This document shows, piece by piece, positions 23,626 through 31,258 of a stretch of DNA of 64,000 nt. The stretch's first letter is position 1. Every line of letters begins with the position of its first letter. This DNA comes from Synchiropus splendidus. Lineage: Eukaryota; Chordata; Actinopteri; Syngnathiformes; Callionymidae. The DNA is taken from the NCBI RefSeq assembly GCF_027744825.2, contig NC_071334.1, positions 37,913,937 through 37,977,936 on the forward strand, read 5' to 3'. Position numbers and translations under genes: made by a program. A model generated the notes under the pieces. That model saw nothing but the letters and a program-made list of their open reading frames with translations. It was not told where the DNA came from and did no database searches.

Positions 23626-23780
23626 TATTCCTTCTTTCCCTTCCTTCTTTTAAGAAGGCGGGCTATTCTCGATTGCTTACCGTTAGCTGGCCGTTTGCCC
23701 TTATCGTGTTTTTTAGGGGCCTCTTCCTCTTCTGACCCAGGATTATTGAGATCCTGTGGGTGAGAAGAGGGCGGTGGCAT
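23625..23780 (-). CDS. 51-aa basic ORF before env (possible Tat/Rev-like exon)
   Basis: ATG at 23780, TAA at 23627-23625. Its start overlaps the stop of the 154-codon ORF, and its stop overlaps the env ATG, both as TAATG. The protein begins Pro/Ser-rich, has an acidic run (EEEE), then a strongly basic C-terminus (RIARLLKRRKGKKE) of the arginine-rich type that binds RNA or directs nuclear import. An acceptor-like site (pyrimidine tract then CCCACAG, exon from 23753) and a donor-like site (GTAAGC at 23680-23675) lie inside it. This is how the first coding exon of a multiply spliced regulator is arranged in complex retroviruses. The regulator role is inference; an env-leader uORF is the alternative. 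Confidence 0.6.
   Translation of the reverse strand: MPPPSSHPQDLNNPGSEEEEAPKKHDKGKRPANGKQSRIARLLKRRKGKKE
23740..23768 (-). promoter_or_regulatory. candidate splice acceptor before env
   Basis: Viral-sense pyrimidine-rich tract ending CTCACCCACAG, with the exon starting at 23753. It sits about 130 nt upstream of the env ATG, a suitable site for a singly spliced env mRNA. Prediction from consensus only. Confidence 0.45.
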
Positions 23781-24244
23781 TAATTCTTGCAACTCGGACT
23801 CCCTTTTTCTCCCGATTGGTTCATAATAGCCGGGCTGTTTTTGGGATTATTCCTCTCCCCCTCTGGACCACTCTCATATACAGCTAGGCGGGGCCTCAGG
23901 TGCTGCTGGAAAAATGTGTTGCCTGGCATCTCCAGATCCAGAACAGCCTCAGAGAATCCAGTACGACTCAGCTTAGATCTTTTCCTCAGCCAAGCTGACC
24001 TCCACCAAGTCAATTTTTCTTTTGCTACGGGCACAACCGGGATCGAGACATTGGTCAATATCATCAAATCTCCAGTCTTCACCTCTATGCAGACCCCCAA
24101 CGGGTACCATGCGATGCGGGTGGATGCAATAAGGACATGGGCCGCCCCGGGCACTGTTCGAGGGCCACATTCAGCAACAAGAATAAGAGTACGCTTTATA
24201 GTGCAGACCCTAACTTCTTTTGCTTCATTAGGATGTCTGGGCAA
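23780..24244 (-). CDS. accessory ORF without ATG, 154 codons
   Basis: Open from a TGA near 24301 (overlapping the end of the 281-aa ORF) to TAA at 23782-23780. There is no ATG near its start, and the listed first codon is TTG. An acceptor-like CCTTGCCCAG lies at about 24236-24245, so it may be a spliced exon. The product has a hydrophobic first half (TIKRTLILVAECG, GDLMILTNVSIPVVPV), then a Trp/Arg segment (KLTWWRSAWLRKRSKL) and a polar tail. No family is recognised. The stop shares its last base with the ATG of the next small ORF (TAATG), which favours a real coding unit. A shorter overlapping frame at 23973-24170 starts with ATG but looks less likely. Confidence 0.5.
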   Translation of the reverse strand: MPRHPNEAKEVRVCTIKRTLILVAECGPRTVPGAAHVLIASTRIAWYPLGVCIEVKTGDLMILTNVSIPVVPVAKEKLTWWRSAWLRKRSKLSRTGFSEAVLDLEMPGNTFFQQHLRPRLAVYESGPEGERNNPKNSPAIMNQSGEKGSPSCKN

Positions 24245-24294
24245 GGTCCCAGAAGTTGTAAAAATCCTTTTATTATTGGATAAATGGGGGTAGT

Positions 24295-25140
24295 TTACAC
24301 ATCAGGGTGGTACACTTTCCCCTTAACCTCCTTATCGTGGGGCCATAATTGTTCGGTCCACCACCTTCCCAAAGAGGTGGATTCCCAATTTCTCCAACTA
24401 AAGCCTGGCAAAGATAGGCTTCCGTCTCTAGACAGATGTAAGCCATCCTCCCACTTCCACGGGAGGAAGTCTTCCCATTTCATGGTGGTATCCTTGGGGA
24501 TTAATGAAAGTTTCCTTTTGTACTTCGATGACAATTTATCATCACCAGTAGTCCACATAGTCTGATATATCAGGATGGGGCAGTTCCAGGAGTCAACAGT
24601 ACTGGCCCTTAATGCAAGCGGGGGCTGCATGAGACGATCGTTTGAATGAAAACGATGCCGTAGCGCCAAAAATTGTGCTGGGTTTATCTGCCAGGGGGTG
24701 CCTGTATCACACACGGCCCAGTCCCCCGCACTTTGGTCACAGATGCATGGCTTGCAGTGGGTATCTTTACGTAATATTTGGTATCGACCCCCCCACGACT
24801 CCCAGCACCACATGCAGAACGTGAAAGGGGCAGATCCCATTAATTCGATCCCGCCCACCAGGTGTTCAGCTCCTACCTCCGCTTGCTCAGGACGGTGCTC
24901 ATGCTTGTACCTTGCATCACCAGACCAGATGAGGACAAAAATGGGCTTAGCACAAAGGGCACAATCACCAGGTTCATAATTAGACCACCTAACACTGGTG
25001 GTGGGGTGAGTATAAGGCATAACAATCCCCTTTTTCCAGGAACGATTAGAACCATCCCAGGCCATAACAAGGAGGCCATTATTCGGGAAGACTCGATCGG
25101 GGTGCATTTTAACATAGTCTTCCCTACCCCCTGAACCCAT
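24295..25140 (-). CDS. accessory ORF between pol and env, Cys/Trp-rich, 281 aa
   Basis: Starts at ATG 25140, 18 nt after the pol stop, in the position where lentiviruses carry vif. I do not recognise the family. It has several CxxC pairs (CALC, CMWC, CKPC followed by ICD), which suggest metal binding. It is Trp-rich, with a C-terminal part containing WEDFLPWKWEDG, SLSLPGF and a second Trp cluster (RWWTEQLW). No signal peptide or membrane segment is visible. Its C-terminal WED...SL...GF pattern resembles one in the 284-aa ORF near the 3' LTR, so the two may be paralogues. Its full length in a copy with other frame breaks argues that it is a real gene. Function unknown. Confidence 0.75.
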   Translation of the reverse strand: MGSGGREDYVKMHPDRVFPNNGLLVMAWDGSNRSWKKGIVMPYTHPTTSVRWSNYEPGDCALCAKPIFVLIWSGDARYKHEHRPEQAEVGAEHLVGGIELMGSAPFTFCMWCWESWGGRYQILRKDTHCKPCICDQSAGDWAVCDTGTPWQINPAQFLALRHRFHSNDRLMQPPLALRASTVDSWNCPILIYQTMWTTGDDKLSSKYKRKLSLIPKDTTMKWEDFLPWKWEDGLHLSRDGSLSLPGFSWRNWESTSLGRWWTEQLWPHDKEVKGKVYHPDV

Positions 25141-25158
25141 CCTGGCACATGGTCTCGG

Positions 25159-27678
25159 TTAGCTTCCATCCTGATTTTTACACTTAAGTCGAAGTTGCTT
25201 GGGGTGGTACCTGTGGCCATCTTTTCCCGTAAGTACGTTCCCTTCGACTTTCACTATCGTAGTAGACCTTCCAGTGGCGAGTATCCACACCTCACTGCCC
25301 ACCTGTAACGATACAGAGGGCCCGTGAGAGCGGGCAGGGTCATGACCCCGCAACTTAGGGAGACTGAACTGTTGGTTAATGGCAAAGAGGTTTTCATGTA
25401 AGTGCCATCTATGTTTATACAACAGTATTTGCGATTTTGCCGCGCGCACTGCGCGTTCCGCGACTCCATTAGTGTTGGATTGGTGCGGGATAGATAAGAC
25501 ATGTCGTATCCCCACCTGTTCCAACCACGAACGAAAGTGTTTAGAAGTAAACATGGCGGCATTATCAGATCTGAGGCTTTTGACTGGGTTCCCCTGAATA
25601 AATGACATCACACACTCTTTTGCTGTCTTTGTGGTTTCCTTTTTAATGGGGTAGACTCGGGTGTGTCCTCCCCCATTATCAGCTATTACCAGGAATTTTT
25701 TATAATGACCGAAGTGACTCCCCAGGACACCTACGTCCATAGATGCGGAAATGCCTGGGAATTCTTCAGCTATTTTGCCTTCTTGATAAGCAATAGGAGG
25801 CAACAATCCCTTCTCCATGCATATCTCACAATTATGTCTAACCAGCGATATTGTGTCTTTGAGAGGGCCGGCCTCAATCCCGTTATCAACCATCCATCGC
25901 CGCGTTCTCTCATTACCAACATGTAGCAAAGCGCGATGTATATGCTGGACATAATCCAGCCTCTCTTCCTGAGGGATGACGAGTTTCCCTTGATCATTCT
26001 TCCATTTATCAGGAAAAATCAAGGTGCCCACTACAACTGCTCTAGTCTGCACTAGTCTGTCGACCACATCATTTCCCATGTGATCAAAATCTTGGAGTCC
26101 CGTGTGACTATTGACATGTGTCACCCACAATTTTAAATGTTGCAGCAGCTGATTCACCACTATCCATAAGTCACGGTGCTCCAGCTCTTTACCTTTATAA
26201 TTCTGGAAGTCTCGCTGCTGCCAGTATTTAAGGTTATCTTTCAGCCCTTCCGACACATACCAACTATCGGTCACAATCCGTATGGATTTTATTCCTTTCT
26301 TTTTCACACATTGTAGCCCGCTGACAACTGCCTGTAGCTCGGCTTCCTGTGCTGTTTTGCCCATTCTTCCTTTTTCTTTATATATCGGTTTGTCTCGTTT
26401 GTATAACACAAAACCCCAATATCCCTCGGGATCCTGAGATGTTTTACTACCGTCAGTAAAAAGGGTGTATATCCCTGTATAGTCTGGTTGAGACATCGTA
26501 GGGATTTTAGGCTGCTGCCTAGACTTAGCCATTACAAATGACCAATTCGGATCTAGAAGCATTTGCTTCCACTTTCCCCATCTAGAGGCATAAGCTTTAG
26601 CAAACTCCACCGTGTCCTTGACCATTTCTTTAGTGAGGTCATTCTGTACTGTACATTTTACATAAACCTGGCCTAAGTTAGAAGCCAGTTCAGTATAGAC
26701 TTTCCATAATAACCTCAGTTCTCTTTCTGCTGGGGCAAATCGACTTTCAGTGGGTGAATATCTGACAGATACGTAGCAAATCGGTGTGTCATTACTTTCC
26801 TCATAGACTGCCGCGCATCCCCCATTTTCCTTTTCCTCCAACACTACCACGGAGATATTCTGTCCATCTCGATACGGAGCGAGCTTCACCCCATCTGTAA
26901 GAATGTGTTGAATAAGACAGTTCCAGGTTTCTGTTTCTTCTGGCGTTAGCATTCTGTTGTGCTCTATTAATTTTAGGGACCGCTTGTCGAATGACCTGAC
27001 CTTATTTTTAATTATCTCAACAGGTCTCGCTAAAGTAGAGTAATAAGGAATCATACTTCGCAGCCACCCCAGTTTTCCTAAGCATTTTTCTAGCTCTTTA
27101 AGCGTAGTAGGGTGCAGATTTTGGAGATATTCGTCAGTGGAAGTTATCGCGTGCTTTGTAACCAAAACACCCAGATATTTAACTTGCGGTACTCCTATCT
27201 CACATTTAGCAATTCCAATCTTCATTCCATGATCCTTCAGTCTCCGGATCACTTCCTCTAAAAGCTCGAGATGTTCTTCTTCTGTCTCTGTGGAGATAAA
27301 TATATCGTCTATATAGCACGTGACTGGCAAGTCATGCAACAATTTCTCCATTCTTTCCTGAAATGCGTTTGGGGAATTTACAAATCCTTGGGGCAGCCTG
27401 GTCCACATGTAGCCCTGTCCTTTTATCATAAAACAAGTTTTTGGCCTGCTCTCTTCCGCCAGTGGCACTGGCCAGAATCCATTAGCAAGGTCAATACTGG
27501 AGTTATATTCTCCCGGGCGTATTTTTAACATGGTTTGTCGGGGATTAATTATTTGTCTAGTATCTTTCACTGTCACGTCATTTAACATTTTCAGATTATG
27601 GACAGGCCTAACGGTACCGTCCTTTTTTGGTACTGCCTGCACTGGCATTAAGCAGGGTGGTTCTTTAATTTTTTTCAA
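25159..27678 (-). CDS. pol: Pol: reverse transcriptase, RNase H, integrase
   Basis: 839 codons. The listed first codon is TTG, and the true protein continues from the protease frame across an A7 run, so there is no start here. RT: SIDLANGFW (Asp about 63), RLPQGFVNSP (94-103) and the polymerase box YIDD (122-125). RNase H: Asp 409 in FTDG, Glu 447, Asp 471 in TDSWYV, His 525 and Asp 537. Integrase: zinc site H581-x4-H586 and C617-x2-C620; catalytic Asp 648, Asp 705 and Glu 741, with exactly 35 residues between the last two; then a C-terminal SH3-like part. All catalytic residues are present, so the enzyme sequence is well conserved despite the frame break. The stop lies 18 nt before the next ATG (25140). 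Confidence 0.97.
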   Translation of the reverse strand: MKKIKEPPCLMPVQAVPKKDGTVRPVHNLKMLNDVTVKDTRQIINPRQTMLKIRPGEYNSSIDLANGFWPVPLAEESRPKTCFMIKGQGYMWTRLPQGFVNSPNAFQERMEKLLHDLPVTCYIDDIFISTETEEEHLELLEEVIRRLKDHGMKIGIAKCEIGVPQVKYLGVLVTKHAITSTDEYLQNLHPTTLKELEKCLGKLGWLRSMIPYYSTLARPVEIIKNKVRSFDKRSLKLIEHNRMLTPEETETWNCLIQHILTDGVKLAPYRDGQNISVVVLEEKENGGCAAVYEESNDTPICYVSVRYSPTESRFAPAERELRLLWKVYTELASNLGQVYVKCTVQNDLTKEMVKDTVEFAKAYASRWGKWKQMLLDPNWSFVMAKSRQQPKIPTMSQPDYTGIYTLFTDGSKTSQDPEGYWGFVLYKRDKPIYKEKGRMGKTAQEAELQAVVSGLQCVKKKGIKSIRIVTDSWYVSEGLKDNLKYWQQRDFQNYKGKELEHRDLWIVVNQLLQHLKLWVTHVNSHTGLQDFDHMGNDVVDRLVQTRAVVVGTLIFPDKWKNDQGKLVIPQEERLDYVQHIHRALLHVGNERTRRWMVDNGIEAGPLKDTISLVRHNCEICMEKGLLPPIAYQEGKIAEEFPGISASMDVGVLGSHFGHYKKFLVIADNGGGHTRVYPIKKETTKTAKECVMSFIQGNPVKSLRSDNAAMFTSKHFRSWLEQVGIRHVLSIPHQSNTNGVAERAVRAAKSQILLYKHRWHLHENLFAINQQFSLPKLRGHDPARSHGPSVSLQVGSEVWILATGRSTTIVKVEGNVLTGKDGHRYHPKQLRLKCKNQDGS

Positions 27679-28189
27679 CGACCCCCAATTGTTCTAATTC
27701 TTTAAACACTGCCAGCAATTGAGCTTCATATTTTCCTAATGGGTATTGTTTTTGTTTACCAGGGAGACCACCCCTAATGACATATGGTTCTGTTTTCATT
27801 AATCCTACATCATTTTTAAATCGAGCCACTTCGGCCGAATAGAGAATCTTTTCTAAGCGTGCCTTGTCTTTTATGTGCGAGGCACATACTAATTTTTCTA
27901 TGGCCGTAATCCTGTTAACTTCTCTCATCCAATTTGAGGAAGGGGCATCAATAATCCATTCTGAATCATTCGGAGACAATAAAGGGTTGGGCCCTATTGC
28001 CACAGTTTTTCCATTAAATATACCTAGGGCCATCATAACGACATCTCCATTAGCCAATTTTACGAGTATCTTCTGATCGAGTTCTTCATCTAACCATTCT
28101 CTCGGTAATATGGATATATCTGTTCCAGTATCATAATAGCAATCTCTTTTTTGATCTTTAACCCATATCTGCACTTTATAAGGCCTCAT
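27665..28189 (-). CDS. pro: Aspartic protease and N-terminal part of Pol
   Basis: Starting at ATG 28189, this frame reads a retropepsin with DTG at residues 20-22 (context CYYDTGTDISILP), which forms half of the dimeric active site that cleaves the viral polyproteins. The segment ends in an RT-leader-like stretch with PYVIRGGLPGKQKQYPLG and then stops at 27667-27665. The RT continues in the +1 frame, and the change falls at an A7 run (27669-27675). The own ATG, overlapping the stop of the nucleocapsid-like ORF as TAATG, points to Pol made independently of Gag as in foamy viruses. It could equally be in-frame with the gag body as assembled. Confidence 0.85.
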   Translation of the reverse strand: MRPYKVQIWVKDQKRDCYYDTGTDISILPREWLDEELDQKILVKLANGDVVMMALGIFNGKTVAIGPNPLLSPNDSEWIIDAPSSNWMREVNRITAIEKLVCASHIKDKARLEKILYSAEVARFKNDVGLMKTEPYVIRGGLPGKQKQYPLGKYEAQLLAVFKELEQLGVVEKN

Positions 28190-31100
28190 TATTGGGTTTT
28201 GGGTTCGTGTTTCTCTAACACTTTCCTCTGGGCTGCGGTCAGTTCCCTTCCCTGATCCTGATTTTGCCGCGCCGCTGCAAGTATTACCGCTTCTTTTTGC
28301 TCTTGGGTCATCGTTTTCCAGTCCTCGTCGGACACTGGTTTCGGAGGGGGGCGATCTTGCCCCTTTGTTTGGGGTCGATTGTCGGCATGATTCTGCCTCC
28401 AGCGAGGCTGCCTGTGGGTATTCATGCCTGAGCCATTCATATTCTTGTTGAATGGAGGGCGCTTGCCCCCACCCTGTCTCTCGGGTCTGATGTCTTGCTG
28501 GTTTCGATCCTTTCTGGGTGGAAAGGAAGATCGAGTGCGAGGCGGGGCGCGCTGTGGGTTTCGATTCGGTAGGGGGAAGGGGCTTCCCCCTCTGCTCGTT
28601 TTTTGGCTGTCGAGGTTCAGATACATCCTGTTTCTCTTTTTGCTTTCTAAGAGCTCTTCTCACACCCATGAGGGAGCTGTGACGTGTGATAACCTCAGTT
28701 TTTGCATCGAGTCCCTTCGCTTGGAGGAACTCCAGAACTAATTTTGCTTGCTCGGGGCAGTTAATCTGAATCAGAAAACTCTTAACCTGTGACTCATCGG
28801 CCCCCTCTTCTGCCAGAATAGAATAAGCCTGTAAAAGAGACATTTCTCCTCTATTTACTTTATCAACCAGATCTCGTATGGTTGCTTCTACCTGACTAGT
28901 GAGTAAAGTAGCCACATCGGAGGTTAACAAATCCATTAATGTTTGCCCTTGGACTAAATCTAATCCATTCTCTCTGGAGACATATTTACTAATAAACGGG
29001 TCAGTCATTTGAGCAGGAGATAACTCCTTATTCAATCTCCTGACATACTCACAGTTGGATTCTCCATCTCTTCTTTTTGGGAGTGCTTTGCATAGGTCTG
29101 CCAGGGTAATTTTATTCGACACCCTGACGTCACTGTCTTGCCTGGGCTCCGATAGGGGGCCTCCTGCAAGAATCGACACTGCCAGCTGGGTGGGCTGCCG
29201 TCCTATGCTACCTGCGAGGGCCATCCTGCCACCCTGTCTTGGGGGATTTGGGGGATCTGGCTGCGGACCCAGAGGCGAGTCACTATCGCTGCCGGATTCA
29301 TCGCTACTCTGATCGTCAGGTTCAGAGGGACATTGAGACTGTCCCTCCCAGGGCTCCATCGGCTGGCGAGTGGCCCTGGGCATATGAGAGTAAATATCAG
29401 TTAATGAATCACGGTGTGCATCATACCCTCGTGCAAGATACGCCCGCTTAAAAGATTTTGACACTCCTTGCCACTCACCTATTTCCTCAGCAGAGGGAGA
29501 TCGCATTCTCCGGGCCCTTTCCTTCCTATCATGAGGAAACCACTGGTGTGTAATTATTTCTTTATTCCACCCTGGCTCCGGAGGCTGCTGGTGTACCAGC
29601 GGATCATAGTCATGAGCCATAGGGTGTTCTCTTAATTCTTCCTTGCTGGGGTCGCACGGCCACTTGGTGGCGTCGTACTCTCCCCAGGTTATCTTACGCC
29701 CTCTAGAGTCTTTTGTTCGAACCATTCTGGTGGGCTGGCGGTTAACAGGGGGCGTTGATGGTCGTTCGTCACGTGGGGACCTGGGTAGAGGGGTCGAGGG
29801 GCGTGGTACAGACACAGAGGAGGGAAGTTCGTCACGTGGGGACCTGGGTAGAGAAGTTGGGGGGCGTGGTGTAGACGCAGAGGAGGGTCGGAAGGAAACC
29901 CGAGGCTCCTCTGGCTCTCTGCGCTCCTCCTCCTCTAAGCCAAGCTGCAGCTGAGGAGAATTATCTAGATACTTTAGAAAGTTATCCTGTTTTAAAAGTA
30001 ATACTGTGTCATAGAGTGTTTTTGCCAGTTGTCGGTTTCCTACCAGACACTTAACTGTTTCAAAATAACCCAGTGAGGCCAGCGTCGCATAAGTAGCCGT
30101 CATCCATCGTGCTAATTGTGTATTTGTGACAACCCCCAATGATTCAGGAGGATTGAGGTCAAGGGTCACCTTAGACAATTCAAGCCGGGCAATTTTGCTG
30201 GCTCCGGTGTGCATTTGACCTTCTACTGAGCGCGAATGCACTAACGGTGTCAAACAGACAGTAGCCACGGGGGAATCTTCGCAATCAGTGAAGTCAAGGT
30301 GATGGACCCGCTCAAAGGCTCGGTAACTCCGGTCACGAACTTCTTCACTCAAAAGTGAAAGTTGATAATCGAGGTCCTTTCTGCCAATCTTCTTTTTCCA
30401 CGGAATAAATGCCCTCACCTCATCTAGTCCGTTCCACTTTCTTAAGGGGATCACTACATTGTCCCCAGTGGGTTTATATTTAGCCGTAGAAGTGGGCAAA
30501 ATAATAAACATGGATCCATTTTCCATTCTAATAACCGGGATGTCATCCGGAGTTGACTCACTCAACCCTGGGTCTCTGGCATCAGAGTTTCCTGGGGCAT
30601 TAAGGCCCGAGGCCTCTATCAAGCCATTAGAGGGATTAAGTGGTTGCATGGGCTGTGGGCGATTTTCCGGGGAACCTGAAATATATTCTAATCTTCCCTG
30701 GCTTAAACTTCTATTGATCTGATCCCGATGACTTTCTATTTGTTGTGAGATCACACTAAGTTGTCCCGCCATTTTTTCCAGACTAGTAATAATTTCTCTG
30801 CTGTTTTCACTCACGTGCAGGGGTTCTCCCTCATCGGAGTCATCCTCTGACGGCGGGGAGAAGTGGACCCTCACTGGAGTGGCATAGCCATGGTCCCTGA
30901 GAGCCTCGCTAGTTTCATAGGCGGGTGGCGCAGTTGCAGTCGGAGTATGGGCTATTTCTTGTAATGCAGTGTCCAATGACCCCATATTTGTCAGTGGTGA
31001 TGGACCAGTTGGTCCGTATAACGTTTGGTGTTCTTTGAGATCAGCGTGGGGATACATTCCGGATTTAGCGGGGTAGCGCTGGTATTGACGAACAAAGCTG

Positions 31101-31237
31101 TCAGTAATATTCCCTACGGCATGGTCAAAGACAAACTCCTTATATGACTTGCCCACTACGGGCATCCTCATTAGTTCAGCAATTAATGTCGCATCAACTC
31201 GATAATTACTGGACACTGCATAGTCCTGAACTTTCAC
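27665..31237 (-). CDS. gag: Gag polyprotein, frame continuing into protease
   Basis: A 1,190-codon frame with a GTG at its first listed codon. The first in-frame ATG is 22 codons later (about 31171). It is open upstream only to the TAA that ends the macro-like ORF. Visible features in order: a PPAY late-budding motif at about residues 104-107; a long Pro/Ser/Arg-rich linker with a duplicated 21-residue segment (29764-29889); an acidic Ser/Asp patch (about 29270-29340); and a helix-rich, capsid-C-terminal-like part starting ITLADLCKALPKRRDG, up to about 28650. No CCHC zinc knuckle is present. From about 28600 the better coding sense appears to move to the +1 frame (28189-28626), while this frame stays open and meets the protease. 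A Gag of about 1,000 residues is much longer than usual (500-700). Confidence 0.85.
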   Translation of the reverse strand: MKVQDYAVSSNYRVDATLIAELMRMPVVGKSYKEFVFDHAVGNITDSFVRQYQRYPAKSGMYPHADLKEHQTLYGPTGPSPLTNMGSLDTALQEIAHTPTATAPPAYETSEALRDHGYATPVRVHFSPPSEDDSDEGEPLHVSENSREIITSLEKMAGQLSVISQQIESHRDQINRSLSQGRLEYISGSPENRPQPMQPLNPSNGLIEASGLNAPGNSDARDPGLSESTPDDIPVIRMENGSMFIILPTSTAKYKPTGDNVVIPLRKWNGLDEVRAFIPWKKKIGRKDLDYQLSLLSEEVRDRSYRAFERVHHLDFTDCEDSPVATVCLTPLVHSRSVEGQMHTGASKIARLELSKVTLDLNPPESLGVVTNTQLARWMTATYATLASLGYFETVKCLVGNRQLAKTLYDTVLLLKQDNFLKYLDNSPQLQLGLEEEERREPEEPRVSFRPSSASTPRPPTSLPRSPRDELPSSVSVPRPSTPLPRSPRDERPSTPPVNRQPTRMVRTKDSRGRKITWGEYDATKWPCDPSKEELREHPMAHDYDPLVHQQPPEPGWNKEIITHQWFPHDRKERARRMRSPSAEEIGEWQGVSKSFKRAYLARGYDAHRDSLTDIYSHMPRATRQPMEPWEGQSQCPSEPDDQSSDESGSDSDSPLGPQPDPPNPPRQGGRMALAGSIGRQPTQLAVSILAGGPLSEPRQDSDVRVSNKITLADLCKALPKRRDGESNCEYVRRLNKELSPAQMTDPFISKYVSRENGLDLVQGQTLMDLLTSDVATLLTSQVEATIRDLVDKVNRGEMSLLQAYSILAEEGADESQVKSFLIQINCPEQAKLVLEFLQAKGLDAKTEVITRHSSLMGVRRALRKQKEKQDVSEPRQPKNEQRGKPLPPTESKPTARPASHSIFLSTQKGSKPARHQTRETGWGQAPSIQQEYEWLRHEYPQAASLEAESCRQSTPNKGARSPPSETSVRRGLENDDPRAKRSGNTCSGAAKSGSGKGTDRSPEESVRETRTQNPIMRPYKVQIWVKDQKRDCYYDTGTDISILPREWLDEELDQKILVKLANGDVVMMALGIFNGKTVAIGPNPLLSPNDSEWIIDAPSSNWMREVNRITAIEKLVCASHIKDKARLEKILYSAEVARFKNDVGLMKTEPYVIRGGLPGKQKQYPLGKYEAQLLAVFKELEQLGVVEKN
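28189..28626 (-). CDS. gag: nucleocapsid-like end of Gag in the +1 frame
   Basis: 145 codons from ATG 28626, in the +1 frame relative to the gag body and closed upstream by a TGA about 45 nt before. It starts with an Arg/Gly/Asn/Gln/Pro-rich segment (SRGGSPFPLPNRNPQ, PRKDRNQQD, RQGGGKRPPFNKN) and ends in a regular helix-forming tail (DEDWKTMTQEQKEAVILAAA). Basic Gly/Arg-rich C-termini without CCHC are the foamy-type Gag solution for nucleic-acid binding. The gag frame may be broken near the A6 run at 28599-28604, or +1/-2 recoding may join the two. Its stop TAA (28191-28189) shares its last A with the ATG of the protease frame. A small separate overlapping gene is the other possibility. Confidence 0.65.
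   Translation of the reverse strand: MYLNLDSQKTSRGGSPFPLPNRNPQRAPPRTRSSFPPRKDRNQQDIRPERQGGGKRPPFNKNMNGSGMNTHRQPRWRQNHADNRPQTKGQDRPPPKPVSDEDWKTMTQEQKEAVILAAARQNQDQGRELTAAQRKVLEKHEPKTQ
29764..29889 (-). repeat. 63-bp in-frame tandem repeat in gag
   Basis: Two copies, 29764-29826 and 29827-29889, each start GTTCGTCACGTGGGGACCTGG on the plus strand. Each encodes 21 residues containing the shared string PLPRSPRDE or SLPRSPRDE. It is in frame, so it lengthens the disordered linker without breaking gag. Confidence 0.85.
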
Positions 31238-31258
31238 TGGATCCGCTTTAAATCGCCC

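Noticed and set aside
23973..24170. 65-aa ATG-initiated ORF with CPYC and basic residues, possible Tat-like
   Set aside because: It is fully contained in the 154-codon frame, which ends in a TAATG junction and is better supported. Cys spacing does not match a known Tat pattern.
23787..24293. 168-codon plus-strand ORF opposite the region between pol and env
   Set aside because: It lies antisense to the accessory ORFs, has no domain and is likely a shadow frame. An antisense retroviral gene is possible in principle but nothing supports it here.
24873..25220. 115-codon minus-strand ORF overlapping the pol end and the 281-aa ORF
   Set aside because: It overlaps two better-supported frames and has no distinctive features.
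28598..28604. Canonical -1 slippery heptamer AAAAAAC in gag
   Set aside because: It is in the correct phase for the gag frame, but -1 shifting leads into a frame that closes after about 55 codons. Neither the nucleocapsid-like frame nor protease is in the -1 frame, so it does not explain Pol expression.
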